Source of the DNA: Flavobacterium sp. 270
GTDB taxonomy: Bacteria > Bacteroidota > Bacteroidia > Flavobacteriales > Flavobacteriaceae
NCBI RefSeq assembly: GCF_004368785.1
Contig: NZ_SODM01000004.1
Coordinates: 360,521-424,520 of the forward strand
Reading direction: 5' to 3'
DNA: 64,000 nt
Every line of letters starts with the position of its first letter. Positions within the stretch are counted from its first letter, which is position 1. Position numbers and translations under genes: made by a program. The notes below the pieces were generated by a model, which made no database searches, was not told the origin of the DNA, and saw nothing but the letters and a program-made list of their open reading frames with translations. Shown one piece after another: positions 45,501-53,284 of the stretch.

Positions 45501-46571
45501 AAAAGACAAAATAAAGTTGTCTGCTGGATCAGCCGCGTTGTATTTTATGGTTTTAAAATACTTTGTCGTATTGCTCAGCATGCTTATACCGCCACGTAAA
45601 GTTCCGAACCATTTGTTTCCGGATTTGTCTTCGTATAGGCTCCAAACGGAATTACTTTTTACCAACGGATTACTTTTTAAAGAATTGTACGAAACGACTT
45701 TTTTGTCTTTTGCGTTTACTTTATAAATGCCGCAACCGTCGGTTGTAATCCAGAGTTCTTTTTTCTTGTCTAACAAAAGATCAGAAACACTGCATTTTGT
45801 GGTAAAATAATTGGTGGAAATAACTCCTGTTTTTATATCAAACAAAAACAATCCTTCGTCTGTTCCCAGCCAGAGATTATTGTCTGCAGCGAGTTTCATC
45901 GCTTTGACTTCTAAAGAAAGTGGATAAACGACTTCTAAACTTTTGGATTTATAGTTGAAACGACAAACTCCGATTGTGCGGACATACACCCAGCAAATCT
46001 CTTTTATATTGCTCTCCTGAATGGCGATCGCATCGTAATTATTGATGTTGATTTTGTTTCCGAGAACTTTCAACGGGATATGTTTTCCCACAAACGATCC
46101 GTTTTCAAAAGCTAATAATCCTAAACTTTGCGAAGCTGTTAAGACTAAATTATCTGAAACAGCGCTTGTTTGGTGAATAATATCTTTTACAACTTTTGCT
46201 TTATCATTTCTATCCAAATATCTTGCAGGATGAAATGCCGCGGTAGTTTTATTGTAAATACACAATCCGTTTGAACCTCCAACCCATATATTGTTTTTGG
46301 TATCGCCTTCTATATTATAAACGGTATTAAAAGGAAGTGATTTTTTATCGCTGATTCTGTTGCGGAAGACTTTAAAATTATAGCCGTCGTAACGGTTTAA
46401 TCCGTCGTAAGTTCCGAACCACATATAACCATCATTATCCTGAAATATGGTGGTTACGGAGTTGTTTGACAATCCATCTGATATATCAAGAAATTTTACC
46501 GGATATTCCTGAGCCTGCGCTATTAAAGAAAAACCGAGTAAAAAAAGAAGATGTCGTAGAAGTTGTTTCAA
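42522..46571 (-). CDS. Hybrid two-component system regulator (HTCS) of the PUL
   Basis: This 1349-residue one-polypeptide two-component system starts with a signal peptide (ending near A-Q-A 20). A periplasmic beta-propeller follows (about 25-690, with repeated W-x-G-T and L-x-x-F-D blades), then a Y_Y_Y domain (about 700-765) and a membrane span (about 765-785). The kinase domain has the phospho-accepting H823 in S-H-E-F-R-T-P and an ATPase domain with D-N-G-D-G-I and G-T-G-F-G-I-G-L. A receiver (about 1088-1205) has phosphoacceptor D1138 in I-S-D-I-T-M. A C-terminal AraC-type HTH (about 1240-1340) ends the protein. Such proteins sense oligosaccharides in the periplasm and activate the adjacent SusCD operon. 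It lies upstream of the PUL, with the direct-repeat operator candidate between. Confidence 0.93.
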   Translation of the reverse strand: MKQLLRHLLFLLGFSLIAQAQEYPVKFLDISDGLSNNSVTTIFQDNDGYMWFGTYDGLNRYDGYNFKVFRNRISDKKSLPFNTVYNIEGDTKNNIWVGGSNGLCIYNKTTAAFHPARYLDRNDKAKVVKDIIHQTSAVSDNLVLTASQSLGLLAFENGSFVGKHIPLKVLGNKININNYDAIAIQESNIKEICWVYVRTIGVCRFNYKSKSLEVVYPLSLEVKAMKLAADNNLWLGTDEGLFLFDIKTGVISTNYFTTKCSVSDLLLDKKKELWITTDGCGIYKVNAKDKKVVSYNSLKSNPLVKSNSVWSLYEDKSGNKWFGTLRGGISMLSNTTKYFKTIKYNAADPADNFILSFCEDEKKNLWVGTDGAGLKYWDRKNNTYTSYGNKLSSTFITGIVRDNNNEIWLSTWAGGVNKINPKTNTVTQYSCYNPFTKQIEKNIWFVYKDSKANIWASATNEGSLYLFDRAKNAFTLFDKSVNNLQCLTETSDGKLWGGNYTSLISIEKTTHKINKVNIGNPVRYIYEDKDKNLWLGTQEGGLLLFDRKTNTFKRLTTDDGLPSNTVLRLLEDKEGNLWMSTYNGVCRFDKKSKTFRNFSVNDGLQSNQFSFNAGIKLSTGEFIFGGINGFNIFFPEAIKGFNQKNNLLLTDFYVNNQPIEESKNEIISDELSGKIKEVSLPYDQTTLSLEFVALDYNNADKINYAYFLEGWDEQWNYVGQARKANYARLTEGKYTFKVKTTNFKGGWNKEVSLITIEILPPWYRTWWAYLLYLLGIAGALFAYLDYNKNKEKLKYKVKIAELESKKEKEIAEKQSSMFTYISHEFRTPLSLIINPLKKAVQKENVENGSSGSDLAIAHRNARRLLSLVDQLLLFRKAENDADSLRLSPINVNNLCNEVYQCFVNQAKEKNIQYHFQIPEHEIVIIGDYEKIEISLFNLMSNAFKYTPIGGEINLKLTENDNEVQLEISDNGDGIEKKDIDVIFEKFKQINSKVSVGTGFGIGLYIVKYFVDKHKGTVSCESEIGKGSTFKLTFLKGNAHFDDVEITNELPQRSQLFDELIMDEIDEPQQLVNISVSENDFQKIMLTDKRTVLIIDDNAEIRAYLIKMFSENYIVYSAENGEEGLKQTKKYMPDLVISDITMEQMDGLELCRKIKENSALSHIPVILLTASQNPETHLQGISDGADDYITKPFDDDILMARVESLLRNRSNLRTYFLDSITLKENTQKVPVEYQEILKRCIDIVEANIHKRDFTIKNFAIEMGMSHRTLYTKIKIISGQTLNAFIRSVRIRRAAMLMLTEDINITQASAEVGFEDPKYFRQQFVKLFGMTPSEYIKKYKSSFNSDLNIIK

Positions 46572-46582
46572 AATAAAACGTA

Positions 46583-46608
46583 TTGTAACTTTTTGTAAAA
46601 TGTTACAA
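46583..46608. promoter_or_regulatory. Palindrome upstream of the HTCS gene
   Basis: Perfect 7-bp arms TTGTAAC (46583-46589) and GTTACAA (46602-46608) flank 12 nt, starting 12 nt upstream of the HTCS start codon. It may be an operator or a leader hairpin. No canonical -7 element was found here. Confidence 0.35.
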
Positions 46609-46793
46609 TTATAAGGTTATTTTAGAGATATTCCGTCTATATGGGCGACAAAAGTGTGTTTCGCACATTTCTCTATAAGATTTTATCGATTAGTTTTATT
46701 TTTTATAAAGTAATCCTTATAAAATAAAATCTATGATTATGATCATTATTGAAACCCGTCAGGTTTAAATACCTCCGAACTTAAAATATATTT

Positions 46794-46801
46794 TAAATTT
46801 G
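46794..46801 (+). promoter_or_regulatory. Candidate -7 element for the nucleotidyltransferase gene
   Basis: TAAATTTG matches TAnnTTTG exactly and lies 29 nt before the ATG at 46830. No TTG is seen at the -33 position. Confidence 0.4.
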
Positions 46802-46829
46802 CTTTAGCTTTAAATAAACGCTCCAACAA

Positions 46830-47384
46830 ATGGAATACAGAAACGAATTAATCAGCATTATAGAAGAAGATAAACTACTTATTGAAATTCTGACTATCGT
46901 TAAAAATCTAAACTTAAACGATTGCTGGATTGGAGCTGGATTTATAAGAAATAAAGTTTGGGATGTTTTACACAATCAAAAAACAACCGAATTTAATGAT
47001 ATTGATGTGGTCTTTTTTGATGAAACTAATACTTCAATGAATTTAGAAAGCGAAATCGAACAACAGCTTACTGCAATAAATCCAAACTTGAAATGGTCTG
47101 TTAAGAATCAGGCGAGAATGCATATTCGCAACCATCATTTACCATATAAGGATAGTGAAAATGCAATTTCGTATTGGCCTGAAACTGCCACAGCTGTTGC
47201 TGCAAGATTAAACGTAAATGATGAAATCGAAATTTTGGCGCCTTATGGTTTGAGTGATTTGTTTCATTTAATAATTAGACCTACTCCTAATGTTGATTTG
47301 GATGTTTTTAAGGAAAGAGTTTCTGAGAAGCAGTGGGAGAAAAAATGGAAGAGTTTAAGATTAAATAATGAGCCGAATTTCTAA
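46830..47384 (+). CDS. Nucleotidyltransferase family protein (DUF925-like)
   Basis: The 184-residue soluble protein has W-I-G-A-G-F-I-R-N near residue 34 and N-D-I-D-V-V-F-F-D near residue 56, the two signature segments of the NTP_transf_6 family of minimal nucleotidyltransferase-like proteins. The acidic pair in D-I-D would bind metal. The biological substrate of this family is not established. It is monocistronic, faces the lut genes, and shares with lutC a palindromic terminator between their tails. Confidence 0.8.
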   Translation: MEYRNELISIIEEDKLLIEILTIVKNLNLNDCWIGAGFIRNKVWDVLHNQKTTEFNDIDVVFFDETNTSMNLESEIEQQLTAINPNLKWSVKNQARMHIRNHHLPYKDSENAISYWPETATAVAARLNVNDEIEILAPYGLSDLFHLIIRPTPNVDLDVFKERVSEKQWEKKWKSLRLNNEPNF

Positions 47385-47417
47385 ATGGGTAAACTTATCA
47401 GGACGATACTGTGCGTT

Positions 47418-47443
47418 CACGAGCGGGACGCTCGCGCTAGCGA
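47418..47443 (+). repeat. Half copy of family C repeat
   Basis: Twenty-six bases identical to 23420-23445 (core GAGCGGGACGCTCGCGCTAGCG). Only one arm of the 27-bp inverted repeat seen at 23411-23495 is present here. Confidence 0.65.
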
Positions 47444-47474
47444 CGGAACTAGATAGAGACAAATGATAATTACG

Positions 47475-47507
47475 AAACCCGACAGGTTTTAAAAACCTGT
47501 CGGGTTT
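47475..47507. terminator. Bidirectional terminator, family E palindrome
   Basis: A perfect 16-bp inverted repeat (AAACCCGACAGGTTTT with its complement) lies between the convergent ends of the nucleotidyltransferase gene (47384) and lutC (47530). The outer AAA/TTT gives a short U-run in both directions. It belongs to the same sequence family as 29559-29590. Confidence 0.7.
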
Positions 47508-47529
47508 ACTATGTGTAACGATTTTTAAT

Positions 47530-48117
47530 TTAATCCATCAAAAACACAACCAAACCTCTTGCGCCATGTGCACCTAAAACCAAAGACTGCTCAATATCAG
47601 CAGTTTTAGAAGGTCCGGCAATAAAAGTTCCGAAACCGTATTCCTGATTTCCGATTCTATCATAGGCCTGCTGCATTGTTGGTACAATGTTTTTCTTTTC
47701 TACAATTATAGCCAAATATTGGGTTATAAAAGGTGAAACTCTTTGACCTAAAATATCGTCGGTTACCCAGAGTCCGCTGTTTTCTGCTACTCCAAAATGT
47801 GCTTTTATAATGGTTAAATCTACATCTTTAAGAGAATGCGGATCGTCATTTTCCCAGTCTAAACTGGCAATCGAAGCAAATTCAGGAAGTGTTGTTATAA
47901 TGCGTTTTCCTGCTTCGTAATTTTCTTTCACGAAAGTGATAACTTCATTATAATTTGCCACTTCAACAACATTTCCTCCAATACCTTTCAGAACCGTTTT
48001 ATAGGTTTCAAGTACATCAAAATTATCCGAACCTAGAACACCCAAATCTGGAAGTTGTGTAGTTATGGAAGGCTGATTTTGTTTTACTTTTTTTAATATT
48101 TCTTCTCTACTACTCAT
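47530..48117 (-). CDS. lutC: Lactate utilization protein C (LUD domain)
   Basis: The 195-residue LutC/YkgG-family protein consists of a LUD domain, with V-A-E-N-S-G-L-W-V-T-D in the middle and G-P-S-K-T-A-D-I-E near the C-terminus. With LutA and LutB it forms the iron-sulfur enzyme that oxidises L-lactate to pyruvate. Its start overlaps lutB by 8 nt. It ends the lutABC operon, just before the convergent terminator. Confidence 0.9.
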   Translation of the reverse strand: MSSREEILKKVKQNQPSITTQLPDLGVLGSDNFDVLETYKTVLKGIGGNVVEVANYNEVITFVKENYEAGKRIITTLPEFASIASLDWENDDPHSLKDVDLTIIKAHFGVAENSGLWVTDDILGQRVSPFITQYLAIIVEKKNIVPTMQQAYDRIGNQEYGFGTFIAGPSKTADIEQSLVLGAHGARGLVVFLMD

Positions 48118-49510
48118 TGTCTTTTGCTTTAGATTCTCTCGAATTTTTCTTGTACCATTCTCTAAAAGACTCTTCTGGAACTGCCGGCATTTCGCGCTGA
48201 TCGTACCATTTGTTCATTTTGTTGTTTACCATTCCCGGAATGTTTTTCATTACAAAACGACCTGATTTTCCGGCAATATTAAAGACTGTTGGATTTGCCA
48301 GAACGGTTGCCATAGTTTTCATGGCGATTGTTTTGGCCGCCGGCGTATGGCCTTCTTTTACCAAAACCTGACGCCATTTGTACAACTGATCGTGAATGTC
48401 AATTTTTACGGGACAAACGTTGGTACAAGAACCGCAAAGTGTACTTGCAAACGGAAGATCGGCATTTTTGCTCATGTCTAAATTTGGTGCCAGAATAGAA
48501 CCAATTGGACCCGCAACGGCATTGTGGTAACTGTGTCCGCCGCTACGTCTGTAAACGGGACAAGTATTCATACACGCGCCACAGCGAATGCATTTTAGCG
48601 AGTTTCTAAAATCTTCGCGTCCTAATTGCGTTGTTCTGCCGTTATCGACAATTACAATGTGTATTTCTTTACCTTCTCTTGGTTTCTTAAAATGACTTGA
48701 GAAAGTTGTTATCGGTTGTCCGGTTGCGCTTCTAGCTAATAATCTCAGAAAAACACCTAAATGTTTTCTTTGCGGAATCAGCTTTTCGAATCCCATACAT
48801 GCAATATGAACATCGGCTAAATGCGCACCCATATCGGCATTTCCTTCGTTGGTACAAACTACAAATTCTCCGGTTTCTGCAACAGCAAAGTTTACTCCTG
48901 TTAAAGCTACTTTTCGGGTTAGAAATGTATCTCTTAAATGCTGGCGTGCTGCTTCCGTTAAATACTGCGGATTAAAATTGCCTTTTTCTGTTCCTAAATG
49001 TTCGTGAAAAGTCTCACTTACATCTTCTTTTTTTAGGTGAATGGCGGGCAATACAATATGACTTGGCGGTTCTTTTCTTAACTGAACGATGCGCTCGCCA
49101 AGATCAGAATCGATAACGTCTATTCCTCTTTCTGATAAATATTCGTTTAAATGACATTCTTCTGTAAGCATTGATTTTGATTTTACCATTTGCTTTACAT
49201 CATGTTTTGCCATGATCGAATGTACAATTTCATTATGCTCTTTTCCATCGGCCGCCCAATGTACTATTATGCCGTTTTTCTTTGCATTTTCCTCAAATTC
49301 AACTAAATAATCATGAATATTAGAAAGTACATTATTTTTGATTTTTGAAGCTGTTTCGCGAAGTAATTCCCAATCCGGAATCTGGTGCGCTGATTTATCG
49401 CGCTTTTCACGTACAAACCATAAAGTTTCGTCGTGCCAGTTTACACGTGCTTCGTCTTTATTGAAAACGGAAGCGGCATGGCTATGATCTAGTGTTTTTT
49501 TTGAAGACAT
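48110..49510 (-). CDS. lutB: Lactate utilization iron-sulfur protein B
   Basis: The 466-residue protein has an N-terminal LUD-type domain (about 60-290). Two ferredoxin-type 4Fe-4S motifs follow: C-I-R-C-G-A-C-M-N-T-C-P near 310 and C-G-S-C-T-N-V-C-P near 360. It carries electrons from L-lactate oxidation within the LutABC complex. It is encoded 87 nt downstream of lutA and overlaps lutC. Confidence 0.92.
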   Translation of the reverse strand: MSSKKTLDHSHAASVFNKDEARVNWHDETLWFVREKRDKSAHQIPDWELLRETASKIKNNVLSNIHDYLVEFEENAKKNGIIVHWAADGKEHNEIVHSIMAKHDVKQMVKSKSMLTEECHLNEYLSERGIDVIDSDLGERIVQLRKEPPSHIVLPAIHLKKEDVSETFHEHLGTEKGNFNPQYLTEAARQHLRDTFLTRKVALTGVNFAVAETGEFVVCTNEGNADMGAHLADVHIACMGFEKLIPQRKHLGVFLRLLARSATGQPITTFSSHFKKPREGKEIHIVIVDNGRTTQLGREDFRNSLKCIRCGACMNTCPVYRRSGGHSYHNAVAGPIGSILAPNLDMSKNADLPFASTLCGSCTNVCPVKIDIHDQLYKWRQVLVKEGHTPAAKTIAMKTMATVLANPTVFNIAGKSGRFVMKNIPGMVNNKMNKWYDQREMPAVPEESFREWYKKNSRESKAKDNE

Positions 49511-49597
49511 CTTTTGTGTGTTTTACCATTTAGAGATTAAGTTATTTAAGCCAGACTTTATGAACTTAATTTCTTAATGGTTAAAAGAAAATTAAGC

Positions 49598-50338
49598 TTA
49601 ATTTTCTAGTGAATTTAATATTTCAGCAATGTGAATGGTTTTTATCGGACTGTTTTGTCTTTTTAAAATTCCTTCTAAATGCATTAAGCACGACATATCT
49701 CCTCCTGTAATATAATCGACATCATGGCTTTCGTGATCTTTAATTCGGTCTTTTCCCATTTTTACAGAAACGGCTTCTTCGGTTACACAAAAAGTTCCTC
49801 CAAAACCACAGCATTCGTCTTTTCGCGAAAGCGAAACTAAATCTAATCCTTTTATGTTTTGAAGTAATTGTTGTGGTTTTGAGAAAAATGGCGCATTTAA
49901 TTCTGTCATCTGCGAAAGATGTAAACCGCGTTGTCCGTGGCAGCTTTGGTGCATTCCTACTTTAAAAGGAAAGTTTCCGTCTATGTGATCAATCTTAAGA
50001 ATATCGGTAATAAATTCCGTTAATTCATAAACCGTATTTCGAATCGCTGTTGCTTTATCTTCTTGTTTTTCGTCGTGCAAATGGTCTTTAACATGGAGCA
50101 CACAACTTCCCGAAGGACAGACAATGTAATCAAATCCAGAAAAATTTTCTATAAAATTGGCATCGCAGCCTTTTGTTAAATGTGCGTAACCGCTGTTTGC
50201 CATTGGTTGTCCGCAACAAGTTTGTCCCATCGGAAACTCAACCTCGCAACCTAATTTTTTCAAAAGTTCGTAGGTAGCAATCGCTACTTTTGGGTAAAAT
50301 TGGTCGACATAACAAGGTATAAAAAGTCCAATTTTCAT
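49598..50338 (-). CDS. lutA: Lactate utilization protein A, CCG-domain
   Basis: The 246-residue protein has the two cysteine-rich CCG-type motifs of LutA/GlpC-like heterodisulfide-reductase subunits: T-C-C-G-Q-P near 41 and E-C-C-G-F-G-G near 175. It is the first gene of lutABC and has its own promoter. In rhamnose-degrading bacteria, lactate formed from L-lactaldehyde can be oxidised by this system, which suits its place beside rhaB. Confidence 0.92.
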   Translation of the reverse strand: MKIGLFIPCYVDQFYPKVAIATYELLKKLGCEVEFPMGQTCCGQPMANSGYAHLTKGCDANFIENFSGFDYIVCPSGSCVLHVKDHLHDEKQEDKATAIRNTVYELTEFITDILKIDHIDGNFPFKVGMHQSCHGQRGLHLSQMTELNAPFFSKPQQLLQNIKGLDLVSLSRKDECCGFGGTFCVTEEAVSVKMGKDRIKDHESHDVDYITGGDMSCLMHLEGILKRQNSPIKTIHIAEILNSLEN

Positions 50339-50370
50339 ATTGTAGTATTTATTGTGTTGTTCATTAGTCG

Positions 50371-50409
50371 TGTACAGTACAAATGTAAAAAATACATTTG
50401 TTATGCAAA
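50371..50409 (-). promoter_or_regulatory. lutABC promoter with overlapping palindromes
   Basis: On the minus strand TTTG (50406-50409) is followed after 18 nt by TACATTTG (50380-50387), an exact consensus pair, about 42 nt before the lutA ATG. Two palindromes overlap it: ACAAATGTA/TACATTTGT with a 5-nt spacer (50379-50401), and TGTACAGTACA (50371-50381) at the likely start site. A repressor bound to either could block the promoter. Confidence 0.7.
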
Positions 50410-50434
50410 TTTACGACATCCGCACCGCATTTCG

Positions 50435-51796
50435 CTAATGTTTATAAAATTTCAAATCAATTAAATCATTCTGGATTGGTTTTGGATTCCAATTATGATG
50501 AATTGCCAGCGCGGCACCCAAAGCACTTGCCTGTGCCATAGAAGCAGCGTAAACTTCTACGTCTGGAAAAGCTTCGGCTAATAAATTCATGAAAATGGAA
50601 TTTTTACTGAATCCTCCATCTACAAAAATTTTCTTTACCGGACTGTTGTGTATCACTAAATTGGTTGAAAAAACCTGTTGTTGTACCAAATCCAGCATTA
50701 ATTGATGGTAAGCGGTTTCGTAATCTTTATAATTTGCCAAATCTCTTTTTTGAAATGGACATTCTTTTAGAATATCAAAATCGTATTTCTTTGGATAAAC
50801 TATTGTAAAATCTAAGGCACGTAAGCTAGAAACTATTTTTTTGTTGTAGTAAATGTCTTTGTATGAATTTACGGGTACTCCAAAATGTTCTGCTAATCGT
50901 TTGGTTTGTACTTCATGTTCGTTTCCAGAAAACAAACGTGCGGCTTTTACAGGTTTGTCTGTGTATTGCATATAACACAAACAATCTTGCTGTAATTCCT
51001 CAAAAGTAAGTTGTTTGTTATTGAATGGATTTAAAGAAATACTCCAGGTTCCTGTAGATAATAATACAAAAGGTTCTGTAAAATTGATAGTGTACGGAAT
51101 AATAGCCGATGAACTGTCGTGAAGTCCCACTCCTATTGCTAATCCGTCTTCATTTTTGATGACATCTTTTCCGTAATGAATCGGTGGAATTTTACTTAGA
51201 ATATTTTCTTTTTTGAGCCATTTATGATACTTCATTTTTTTGAAGTTCCATAAGTTTGTATGGCATCCAATGCTTGTAATATCTGCGTAAGCTTCATTGG
51301 TTAAAAGAAAACTTAAAAACTGTGGCAGATGCAGGCAGTATTTTACCTGATCAAACAATTCTGGTTTTTCTTCTTTTAATCTGTAAATCTGCATTCCGGA
51401 ATTTAAACTTCCCAGAACTGGAGAAGCGGTTTTTACTGCAAAAACTTCTTTTCCTTTATATTTTAAATAAAAGTCGTTTTTTAAATCCTCTGGATAATCT
51501 TTTAGGTAATTATACAGAGGAGCTAAAACTTTTCCTTTTTCGTCTATATAGACAAAACTAGCGCCGTAAGTGCTAAAATTGATGGCTTTTAGAACATGAT
51601 CTTTTAGATTTTTAATTTCTGCTAATCGATCGAGTATCCAGTGTTTAAGTACTTCAATATCTTCACAAGGAAAACCGTCTTCGTCTGTGGTCTCGTCAAG
51701 ATTTACTGATTTTTCCCAAACAATTTTATAATTTTCATCAAATAAAAATACTTTTTTGTTTGTTTTGCCAATATCAAAAATTGCAACTACATTCAT
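50435..51796 (-). CDS. rhaB: FGGY-family rhamnulokinase
   Basis: The 453-residue carbohydrate kinase of the ribokinase-distinct FGGY fold has D-I-G-K-T-N-K-K (8-15) as the phosphate-1 segment and L-S-T-G-T-W-S-I as phosphate-2. F-V-D-G-G-F-S-K-N-S is the adenosine motif. It should phosphorylate L-rhamnulose with ATP. The identity is supported by its place 12 nt downstream of the L-rhamnose isomerase gene. A related kinase substrate such as fuculose is less likely because the aldolase and isomerase are of the rhamnose type. Confidence 0.85.
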   Translation of the reverse strand: MNVVAIFDIGKTNKKVFLFDENYKIVWEKSVNLDETTDEDGFPCEDIEVLKHWILDRLAEIKNLKDHVLKAINFSTYGASFVYIDEKGKVLAPLYNYLKDYPEDLKNDFYLKYKGKEVFAVKTASPVLGSLNSGMQIYRLKEEKPELFDQVKYCLHLPQFLSFLLTNEAYADITSIGCHTNLWNFKKMKYHKWLKKENILSKIPPIHYGKDVIKNEDGLAIGVGLHDSSSAIIPYTINFTEPFVLLSTGTWSISLNPFNNKQLTFEELQQDCLCYMQYTDKPVKAARLFSGNEHEVQTKRLAEHFGVPVNSYKDIYYNKKIVSSLRALDFTIVYPKKYDFDILKECPFQKRDLANYKDYETAYHQLMLDLVQQQVFSTNLVIHNSPVKKIFVDGGFSKNSIFMNLLAEAFPDVEVYAASMAQASALGAALAIHHNWNPKPIQNDLIDLKFYKH

Positions 51797-51808
51797 TACG
51801 CTGTTCTT

Positions 51809-53083
51809 TTATAAGCCAGTAGCCATCGTTTTTAAACCTCTTTCGCCTACTAGATTTTTTCTAACGGTAAGCGAACGATATAATTCTACTGGATTTAATG
51901 CTGCTCCAGAACGCAGACGTGCTTCTGCAACTAGTGCACGAACGTCTGTACGGAATGCATTTTGAAGAATTTCCTGAGCTTTTACTACGTCATTTTCTTC
52001 TTGTGCAATCTCTAATGCTTTTCTGTCTACAGAAAGTGCTTGTGCATAAGCAATCATAATGGCTTCTACAGATTGTAATAGATCTTCTAACGGATCTTTG
52101 ATGTTGTGAGAAGCATCGATCATCCAGCCTAAATCTTTGGCGTGGTTCATTCCTCTCGCGTCCATTCCTTCAACTAATTCATTAAAAATCAAGAATAATT
52201 GGTAAGGTTTTAAGGCACCGGCTGTTAAATCGTCGTCTCCGTATTTAGAATCGTTGAAGTGGAAACCTCCTAATTTATTTTCCATTAGTAATAAAGAAAC
52301 GATTTGCTCGATATTAGCATTTGGTAAGTGGTGTCCTAAATCTACAAGGGTTTGTGCTTTGTCTCCTAATTTTTTCACATAAGAATAAGATTGTCCCCAA
52401 TCTGCAACTGTTGTAGAATAAAAGTTAGGCTCAGCACATTTGTATTCTAAAAACAATTTCCAGTTAGAAGGTAATGCATCGTAGATTTCTTCTAAACTTT
52501 CTAATGTATTTTGGTATGCTTTACGGAAGTTTAATTGTCCAGGAAAGTTAGAACCGTCAGCCAACCAGATTGTAAGTGACTCAGAACCTAATTCAATTCC
52601 GTGTTTGATAACTTCTATATTGTGTGCGATCGCTTGTTTACGAACGGCTTTGTTTACATTTTGCAATGAACCGTAACGGTATGAATTTTCAGCATTTGCC
52701 TGATCTTGAAAAGTATTCGAGTTCATAGCATCAAACTTTAATCCGTGTTGTCCGGCAAGTGTTTTGATTGCATTATAATCTGTTGGGATATCCCACGGAA
52801 TATGAAGCGAAATTGCTCCTGAAGCGTTGTTTAATTTGTGAAGCAAACCTACATCTTCTATTTTTTCTTCTAAAGAACGAGGTTCTCCACCGCCCGGAAA
52901 ACGTCCGAATCTTGTTCCTCCAGTTCCTAATGCCCAAGATGGAATTGCGATTTGAAAATCGATTAATTTTATAATAATAGCTTCTGTATCATTAATTTCC
53001 GAAGCTGTAAAAACTAATTTATTAGTATGTTTTTTAAGTAATTCCTCGTTATGGGATTCTATTTTTCCTGGTTCGATTAACAT
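51809..53083 (-). CDS. rhaI: L-rhamnose isomerase, RhaI type
   Basis: The 424-residue TIM-barrel sugar isomerase contains D-L-G-H-H-L-P-N and G-F-H-F-N-D-S-K-Y-G-D-D-D, metal- and sugar-binding segments of the xylose isomerase-like L-rhamnose isomerase family (RhaI, not the longer classical RhaA). It converts L-rhamnose to L-rhamnulose. The gene is followed by rhaB after 12 nt and is separated from rhaEW by a terminator. Confidence 0.88.
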   Translation of the reverse strand: MLIEPGKIESHNEELLKKHTNKLVFTASEINDTEAIIIKLIDFQIAIPSWALGTGGTRFGRFPGGGEPRSLEEKIEDVGLLHKLNNASGAISLHIPWDIPTDYNAIKTLAGQHGLKFDAMNSNTFQDQANAENSYRYGSLQNVNKAVRKQAIAHNIEVIKHGIELGSESLTIWLADGSNFPGQLNFRKAYQNTLESLEEIYDALPSNWKLFLEYKCAEPNFYSTTVADWGQSYSYVKKLGDKAQTLVDLGHHLPNANIEQIVSLLLMENKLGGFHFNDSKYGDDDLTAGALKPYQLFLIFNELVEGMDARGMNHAKDLGWMIDASHNIKDPLEDLLQSVEAIMIAYAQALSVDRKALEIAQEENDVVKAQEILQNAFRTDVRALVAEARLRSGAALNPVELYRSLTVRKNLVGERGLKTMATGL

Positions 53084-53109
53084 AATATTTATCTTTATAA
53101 TAGAGCTTA

Positions 53110-53141
53110 CAATATATAACTTTATATAAATTGAACTCCAA
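53110..53141 (-). promoter_or_regulatory. Possible promoter of rhaI-rhaB
   Basis: On the minus strand TTG (53139-53141) precedes TATATTG (53110-53116) by 22 nt. The -7 element lacks one T of the TAnnTTTG consensus, so support is moderate. A promoter is expected here because of the upstream terminator. Confidence 0.3.
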
Positions 53142-53198
53142 GTTTAACTTTACTTTTTTTATACTTAATTATAAGTTTAGATTAAATTAGTGTAGGCT

Positions 53199-53235
53199 AA
53201 AAAAATCTAACGTCCGAATAATATCGAACGCTAGA
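53199..53235 (-). terminator. Terminator between rhaEW and rhaI
   Basis: An 11-bp stem (TCTAGCGTTCG with CGGACGTTAGA, two G-U wobbles) with an 8-nt loop is followed by a run of seven T on the minus strand. It lies 50 nt after the rhaEW stop codon. Confidence 0.65.
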
Positions 53236-53284
53236 CCACAAAAAACCACTTTTGCTTAAACAAACTTATATAAAACCTAACAAC

